A DNA stretch of 64,000 nucleotides from Druceiella hillmani (Eukaryota > Arthropoda > Insecta > Lepidoptera > Hepialidae): positions 10,927,001 to 10,991,000 of the forward strand of contig JAYKKI010000066.1 in assembly GCA_039881145.1 (NCBI GenBank). The letters run 5' to 3'. Each line of letters starts with the position of its first letter. Within the stretch, counting starts at the first letter, position 1. Of this stretch, positions 58,781 through 64,000 are shown piece by piece. A program made the position numbers and the translations under genes. A model generated the notes under the pieces. It made no database searches. It was not told where the DNA came from and saw only the letters and a program-made list of their open reading frames with translations.

Positions 58781-59860
58781 ACTCAGAAACTTTTAAATCA
58801 CGGATGAGATATGAGTTAAAAATGCTTTTGTAGAGTAATTACGTGCGAATTTATGTCTCGAGGCTAAAAACTCAAAGAACTCGTTACATTTTACTCCCTG
58901 ATATTAATAAAGTAGTAAACATAATGTATACAGACATTCTCGCAAAATTAAAAAAAAATAAAAATGGAAAAAACAAACAAAAATAAATAAAAGAAAAGCA
59001 AAGCAATATACATTTTTTGTAAATCACTTCGTACATAAAATATCCTTTAAAATTTGTCATAAATGAGAAATATTCTGAAGGAAATTTACCACCTGCTATT
59101 AAAATAAATAAAATAAGATTTGTTGCATATATAAATAATAATAATTTTTTTGATTTTTCGTAAATTTAAAAAACGGAAACATTCTGTTATTTTTAAAAAC
59201 TGATGTAATTTTTGTATCCCTTATTCGCAAAAAGTATAAATTAACGGCAAGTTTACACTTTATATGAATTAGATAACATATTCATATTTTTTCAACCATA
59301 TAGTGTTTTTTGCCTGAAATTCAAAATGTGATGATTTAACCATTAATAAATTCGTTACAAGTAGACTATTTAGATAATACGTCTGAGGCAGTTTGCACTT
59401 GGAAACTTGTTACATGAGATCAATAACTAATAAAATTCTACTGCGTAACATTATGTAAAGACATAAGACAGTGTGGTATTATTGACATAAAATCAGAGCT
59501 ACGTACAAGAGTTCGACCTCAAAATAAAACTTTGAAATATTAGCAAGAAATAAAGTTGATTTTTTGAGATTTACCATCAAATAAAAGGCAAGGTGTTTAA
59601 ATGGAAAAAGTAATTGATTAAAAATCTACAAAATACTAAAGAAAACTTCTGAATCTAAAAAAACTATTGAATGATTATTGGTAGTAATTTGAGAAGTTTG
59701 TCAACACCCCGGATGAAATGTCGTCGGAAAAATCTCGAAATCTTGTAGACTCCAATAAGATACATAACATTAAAATATTATTAATCTAACAATGGAATTA
59801 AACCAGTACGAGGATCGATCAAAAAGTTTGCGTGATGAGATGAAAGAAAGGTCAAAAAAA
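58781..59860. other. AT-rich intergenic DNA
   Basis: A-rich low-complexity sequence lies at 58,950-59,010. Nothing else was recognised. Confidence 0.45.
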
Positions 59861-59869
59861 TTTGCTGCG

Positions 59870-60725
59870 TTTTTTTCAAGTTTTTCGCCCTTAACTCCAA
59901 AATATTTCTCGTGTGAGACTAATAATCTTTTTACACCTTCAATAAAGTTTACTTTTTATCTGAAAAATACCTTAAAATTGGGGACCGTTTCATCATCGAT
60001 GATTTTTTTTCAACAAAGCACGTCATTTTCTGTGAAAAATCATAGTCGCAAGGGCCAAGTCCCGACTATATAGTGGTTGCTGCAATATTTGGAAGCCGCA
60101 CTAATGAAGGGTGGACATTACAACGTAATTCTCGAGTACAGGTATATTATCGTGCAAAAGCAGCACATCTTTGACTAATTTTCCTCGTTTTTTTTTCATT
60201 CAATGCTCCTTTAGTCGCTTTAAAAGGCCAGAGTAGTACTTTATTATTATAAAAACTCCCTTCTAATGAGAAAATTATAATCTGTGTCCCAGAAAACCTT
60301 CAACATAAATTTTCCGGCCTAATGGAATCCTCAGGGTTAGGGTTATTTTTTTATCCCAGAGCTTGGACTTCCGGTTAGATTCAGGCTCGTAATGATGAAC
60401 CCAGGTTTCGTTACCCGTTTACCCATAACAATATCATCCCTTCAAATTCAGAGACATTTTCCTAATTACTTTTTTTTTATAAAGAAAAGCACTAATTAAG
60501 AAAGAAAATACAAAATTTTTTACTTTTTCAGCAATGTCCGAAAAAATGGCCTTGATCTTCCGTCCTGAGGGCGAGTTGTCTTCGATTGAATATCTGCCTT
60601 ATTTGAAGATATTATGCCACTAGTCAATCACGGATTTACAGCGGCAAGGATCCCCACACACTGAAGACGTTTTACTCGATATAACTTGTAAGGAACTTGA
60701 CAACTCGAAATTCGAGTTCTTCCAT
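59870..60725 (-). pseudogene. mariner transposase relic
   Basis: On the minus strand the frame opens at ATG (60,725-60,723) as MEELEFRVVKFLTSYIE, like the MEKIExRAVIKFL start of mariners. WHNIFK, stop, GRYSIEDNSPSGRK (about 60,620-60,560) matches the WHNxFKxGRxSVEDDPRSGRP hinge. GNETWVHHYEPESNRKSKLW (60,408-60,349) contains the catalytic TGDETW segment with D changed to N. DVLLLHDNIPVLEN (about 60,170-60,125) matches the HDNAPxH second Asp box. YSRDLALA (about 60,070-60,050) corresponds to YSPDLAPSDY with the third Asp kept. KGEKLEK (about 59,890) matches the C-terminal GDYxEK. Stops and frameshifts are scattered; terminal repeats were not identified. Confidence 0.88.
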
Positions 60726-60734
60726 AGTCGATGA

Positions 60735-60895
60735 CTTCTTCCAGAATCAGTTGCTTAATTGATGATAATGCTTTGATAAGGCTGATTGATGATTATAATG
60801 ATAATGGTAATGCTTTGATAATGCGTAATTGATGATAATGCTTTGGTAATGCTAAATGTTTCCAGAATAAGTTACTTAATTGATAATAACTAAAC
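60735..60895. repeat. short imperfect tandem repeat of TTGATGATAATGCTTTG
   Basis: Units TAATTGATGATAATGCTTTG, TGATAATGGTAATGCTTTGA and TAATTGATGATAATGCTTTG again recur. They are framed by CCAGAATCAGTTGCTTAATT and CCAGAATAAGTTACTTAATT. It lies immediately before the mariner start, where the left terminal repeat would be expected. Confidence 0.85.
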
Positions 60896-62512
60896 GTTGC
60901 TTTTTAACAATTTTATAAAGTTCCTTGTTTCATTACGAAACATTAAAGGGAACTTTTGAAACTGGTTGGTATCTTAAAAAAATTAATACATCAGTCGACT
61001 GAATATTTTTTATTCACTTATGATAGTTTTGCCTCCTCTTCCTTGTTTGAGATGTCTTAACTCGAAAGGAAAAACGGTATATTTATAATATCACTCACGT
61101 GTCGGTCAGTCGGTCTATCACAGCCGCTTTTCTAAGAAACCGCTTAATGTGGAAACTTGAAATTTAGACACAGTAATAAAGTATATTAATTCGCATATAT
61201 TTAAGTAGCTAATATTCAAAACACTGTTTTAGAAATGATAGGGTTTATACCAAGTATAGGTGCGTTGTTTTTTCGATGAGTTAACTAACAAGGGCCTTAG
61301 AAATGCATTTCTTTCAAAATTTTAAAGAGCATATCATTAAAGCTACGCCAAAAAAAATGTAAAAAAATTAAAGATTAAAAAAAAAAATAAAGAGAAAAAA
61401 ATTTTTTAAAAAGATTCACTATGGTCTCTATTCAAAATGTTTTTCATTTGTATCTAATATACTGAGGAAATGCTCTTGACATGGTGTCATAACATATCGA
61501 TATTTATGGCTATATTATTGAGACAATATATAGTTAGGACTAATAACATATAATTTTTTTTATGTAATAAAAAATGGTTTTAACTTCTTTCAAATTCTGT
61601 GCTAAGCGTATTTTTAAAATCTTCCTTCATGTCGATGACATCGAAATGTCTTATCGTGTGTATAAATTTGTATTTTGGCCAGCTTTTCATTAAAACTAAA
61701 ATTCAGTAATTAAGTTAATTATTTCTAACAAAGGTACATTTATACTTATATCACATATTACTTAGTACCAAAATAGGCTATTGTGTTAATAAAAATTTTA
61801 TGCGTATTACTGTGTTATCCTTAAATATTATTTTCGGTTAAAATAACATTATTTCGACGGAAACAACCAATCTTAAAAGAGGCAAGTATTATCATCCTTC
61901 AACTATATTTACTGATAATGCAACTTCAAAGTCTTCAATTAAACTACATGACCTGTGATGTGTGATCAATTAATATGACCCGTAATAACTATCAAACTAC
62001 TCATAACTTCTAATTACAAACAACTTTCGACATTGGCATTGTTGATGAAGTCTATAAAGTTCGAAGTTTCGCGTTAGTTCGCGTTAACGGGCCCATTTTC
62101 GTCGACATTATCAAGACAAGTACAAGTAACAGTCGTTAATCACATAGTGGATGCTTCGTTAAAGTATTGTTGACAGCTTGTCTTAAGTAAGAATGTAATG
62201 ATTGTAGAGTTTTACAAAAGTTAGTTTGTTATATTTTCATGCATATAAGTACAAGAAATAAATTGTTCACACATTACATTATTATCTTCTAAACACTTCC
62301 CATCTTTACGTATTTTTCCTATCCAAATTTACATATAAAATTTATTTATCGACTGAAATTTAAAGATTAATTTCAACACAAGTCGTAAATATGTCAAATT
62401 GTGCATTGAATAAAAATATGCAGATCAAACTACAAAAAAAACTTGTAGAGGTCAAACGGGGCAAATGGTAAATTTTTAATAAATTTTGTATCTACCATTG
62501 TAAAACTGTAAC
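60896..62512. other. AT-rich intergenic DNA
   Basis: It includes the 61,080-61,245 piece related to the 55.3-kb repeat and an A-rich tract at 61,349-61,415. Nothing else was recognised. Confidence 0.45.
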
Positions 62513-62708
62513 AAAGACGTTTTTAAATATTGAATATATTTGGCGTTAATTTTGTAGAAATTCATTATTCGCAATTAAATGAAACTACGTGATGTAGTAT
62601 TATTTCTACTATCTTTAATTTCTTTATCACGACCTAGGTTTCGTTGTATTACAACATCTTCAGGTGGGATATTAGCAAAGATCTTTATCTTTGCTAAAGA
62701 CGTTTTTA
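62513..62708 (-). mobile_element. palindromic element copy 7, half copy with 13-bp target duplication
   Basis: The flanks AAAGACGTTTTTA (62,513-62,525 and 62,696-62,708) are identical. Between them the reversed tail (ATATTGAATATATTTGGCGT) is followed by one complete arm up to the palindrome centre (GCAAAGATCTTTATCTTTGC), where the copy ends. Orientation is therefore minus, with the 5' half missing. It is A-type. The arm frame from ATG at 62,579 reads MKLRDVVLFLLSLISLSRPR…SGGILAKIF and runs out into the flank at 62,725. The exact duplication around a half element shows it inserted already truncated. Confidence 0.93.
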
Positions 62709-62956
62709 TTAAGAATTTTTTTTAAAGGTGTAAGAAAATTTTTTAGATACTTTGTCAGAAAGTTTGTCAGATCTTTTTTTAAAGAGGTTCCACAATTAAA
62801 ATTGTTATCAATCACAGTTTTACTCTATTAGTGAATCATATTAAAAGGAGCAACAATTATAGTGCTATTATCGTCCATCTCTTTTTTACACAGTATTTTT
62901 AATTCTTAAAAATAGAGTGAAATTTTGCTAGAAGATTCTTCATATGGATATCTCAA

Positions 62957-63165
62957 TTTACTTATTTCTGTAATTTAACGTAGAAAATTAATACATATGG
63001 CAGACTTATTGCTGCGAAAGCTATACAGCTTACAGCCATCCAGAACACCAGTCTATCCTTGCTCGAAGAGCGGCCGGGAATCGAAAACGGGTACCCGCGA
63101 TGCGCCGAGACATCAAAGGCCGTGTAACTTGTGATCGTCCCAACGTTTCTCGTTGACAACGTATA
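62957..63165 (-). mobile_element. tRNA-derived SINE, copy 3
   Basis: The minus strand reads CGATCACAAGTTACACGGCC, TTTGATGTCTCGGCGCATCG, the B box GTTTTCGATTCC (63,077-63,088 on plus), then ACTGGTGTTCTGGATGGCTG and a diverged ATAAGTAAAT tail. It aligns with copies 1 and 2. The 65-codon minus frame at 62,962-63,159 is a by-product of the SINE, not a gene. Confidence 0.83.
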
Positions 63166-63504
63166 TCATTAATGTGTAGCACAAAAAAACTTTGTCAGAT
63201 AATAGTAAGGAACTGAAAATGATAGTTTAACGTTAATTAGAACTTTAACGACGCTTAAATAAAATTAATGACGCTTAAATTTCGTTAACAATTTTGCGAG
63301 CTAGTGACAACTACGGATCTCTATTTTGTGAAGATTGTAACTAGTCTTCGGTTGTTTTTTAAATAGAAATAACAATGTAATTTTAAATAAATAAATTTAG
63401 GAATATTGTAAATTTATTCAATCATCAAATATAAACGTAGATAAATATTTTAGACTATTGACACATTAATTTGTTTCTCAAAAGGAAATATACCGAATAT
63501 ATAC

Positions 63505-64000
63505 AAAGTTTAAAAATTCGGCAAGAAGAAAGGTCTCATAGCACAAGTAAAGGGAAACATTCAAAAATCGTTAATTTGTGGTTATATAAAATTTTTTTTT
63601 TAAATATACGCCTGTGGAAGATATGATAATATATTTTGCTTTTAAGAAATTAAAATTTTGTAAGTATATTAGTAGGAATACTGAATATAAATGCCAAAAT
63701 ATGTATGTAACCATCGTAGTGTAAGTTCTACTTGTGTTTGATCAGTTTTGATTCCGTTATAATTTGATACCTGATTAAACAAAAGTCGAATAAAATGAGT
63801 TGTAAATTTTGAACTTACTTCAATGATCAAACATTTACTACCATGTTTTTTTAATAAATAAAGCAGAAATTTCAAAAAAGTAGCCAAGCGATATTGAAAA
63901 TTATACAGGCATAAATGTTAATAAATGCAAATTTTACTGGATTTCATCAAATTATTAAAGTTGGTACCGTAAAAAAATAATTTAAAACTAGCTACAAGCA
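63505..64000 (+). repeat. interspersed repeat family, copy C (runs off the window)
   Basis: It aligns with copy B from TCGGCAAGAAGAAAGGTCTC through AAGTATATTAGTAGGAATAC, AACCATCGTAGTGTAAGTTC and CTGATTAAACAAAAGTCGAA to TTTAAAACTAGCTACAAGCA at the window end. It lacks the 5' third of copy B. Confidence 0.82.

Noticed and set aside
59792..60073. 93-codon plus-strand frame
   Set aside because: It is antisense to the C-terminal part of the mariner relic.
62962..63159. 65-codon minus-strand frame
   Set aside because: It lies wholly within SINE copy 3 and reflects its higher GC content.

Overview
The window is non-coding, strongly AT-rich nuclear DNA from an animal, most likely an arthropod. By eye about 70% of bases are A or T. 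There are no long open frames, operons or ribosome binding sites. It holds decayed LINE, mariner, Tc1 and Penelope-like sequence, tRNA-derived SINEs, many (TA)n microsatellites and a degenerate TTAGG-like block (TTAGG is the usual arthropod telomere unit). One repeat family here matches a type I recall from many arthropod genomes. I cannot name the species. I found no intact host gene, rRNA or tRNA gene, CRISPR array or prokaryotic feature.

Layout. 0-6 kb: a hammerhead-like motif, palindromic element copy 1, a LINE reverse-transcriptase tail (3.2-3.8 kb), a 46-bp-arm hairpin, and palindromic copy 2 (4.2-5.4 kb) with a GIY-YIG endonuclease fragment inside it. 7.3-7.6 kb: palindromic copy 3. 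12.4-13.8 kb: a long LINE relic on the minus strand. 21-25 kb: a 119-bp tandem repeat, then a degenerate 122-bp satellite that reverses orientation near 24,665. 28.6-29.5 kb: MULE/FLYWCH-like and hAT-like fragments flanked by a short direct repeat. 31-41 kb: several near-perfect hairpins, a SINE, a PIF/Harbinger-like fragment, palindromic half-copy 4 and a 0.4-kb TTAGG-like block. 42-46 kb: an RTE-like LINE end and a Tc1 relic with a hairpin at its start. 47-51 kb: palindromic copy 5 and a 250-bp duplicated segment split by a SINE. 54.9-55.2 kb: palindromic copy 6. 59.9-60.7 kb: a mariner relic. 62.5-64 kb: palindromic half-copy 7, a third SINE and a third copy of the interspersed repeat.

The most interesting object is the palindromic family: seven copies in 64 kb. 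Each full copy is a roughly 200-bp inverted repeat with a fixed outer end (CAATTAAATGAAAC) and a non-palindromic tail of about 48 nt on one side only (ending in CAAATATATTCAATAT). Four copies have plausible target-site duplications of 11-16 bp. Two copies are truncated at the palindrome centre but keep the tail. That pattern resembles target-primed reverse transcription rather than a cut-and-paste MITE. The longest copy carries a Penelope-like GIY-YIG fragment inside its duplications. Arms within a copy share diagnostic bases that differ between subfamilies, and several copies keep an open frame across the whole palindrome, in two cases in a form readable on the opposite strand. This looks like a hairpin-forming, non-autonomous retroelement possibly linked to Penelope-like machinery. 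That link is inference.
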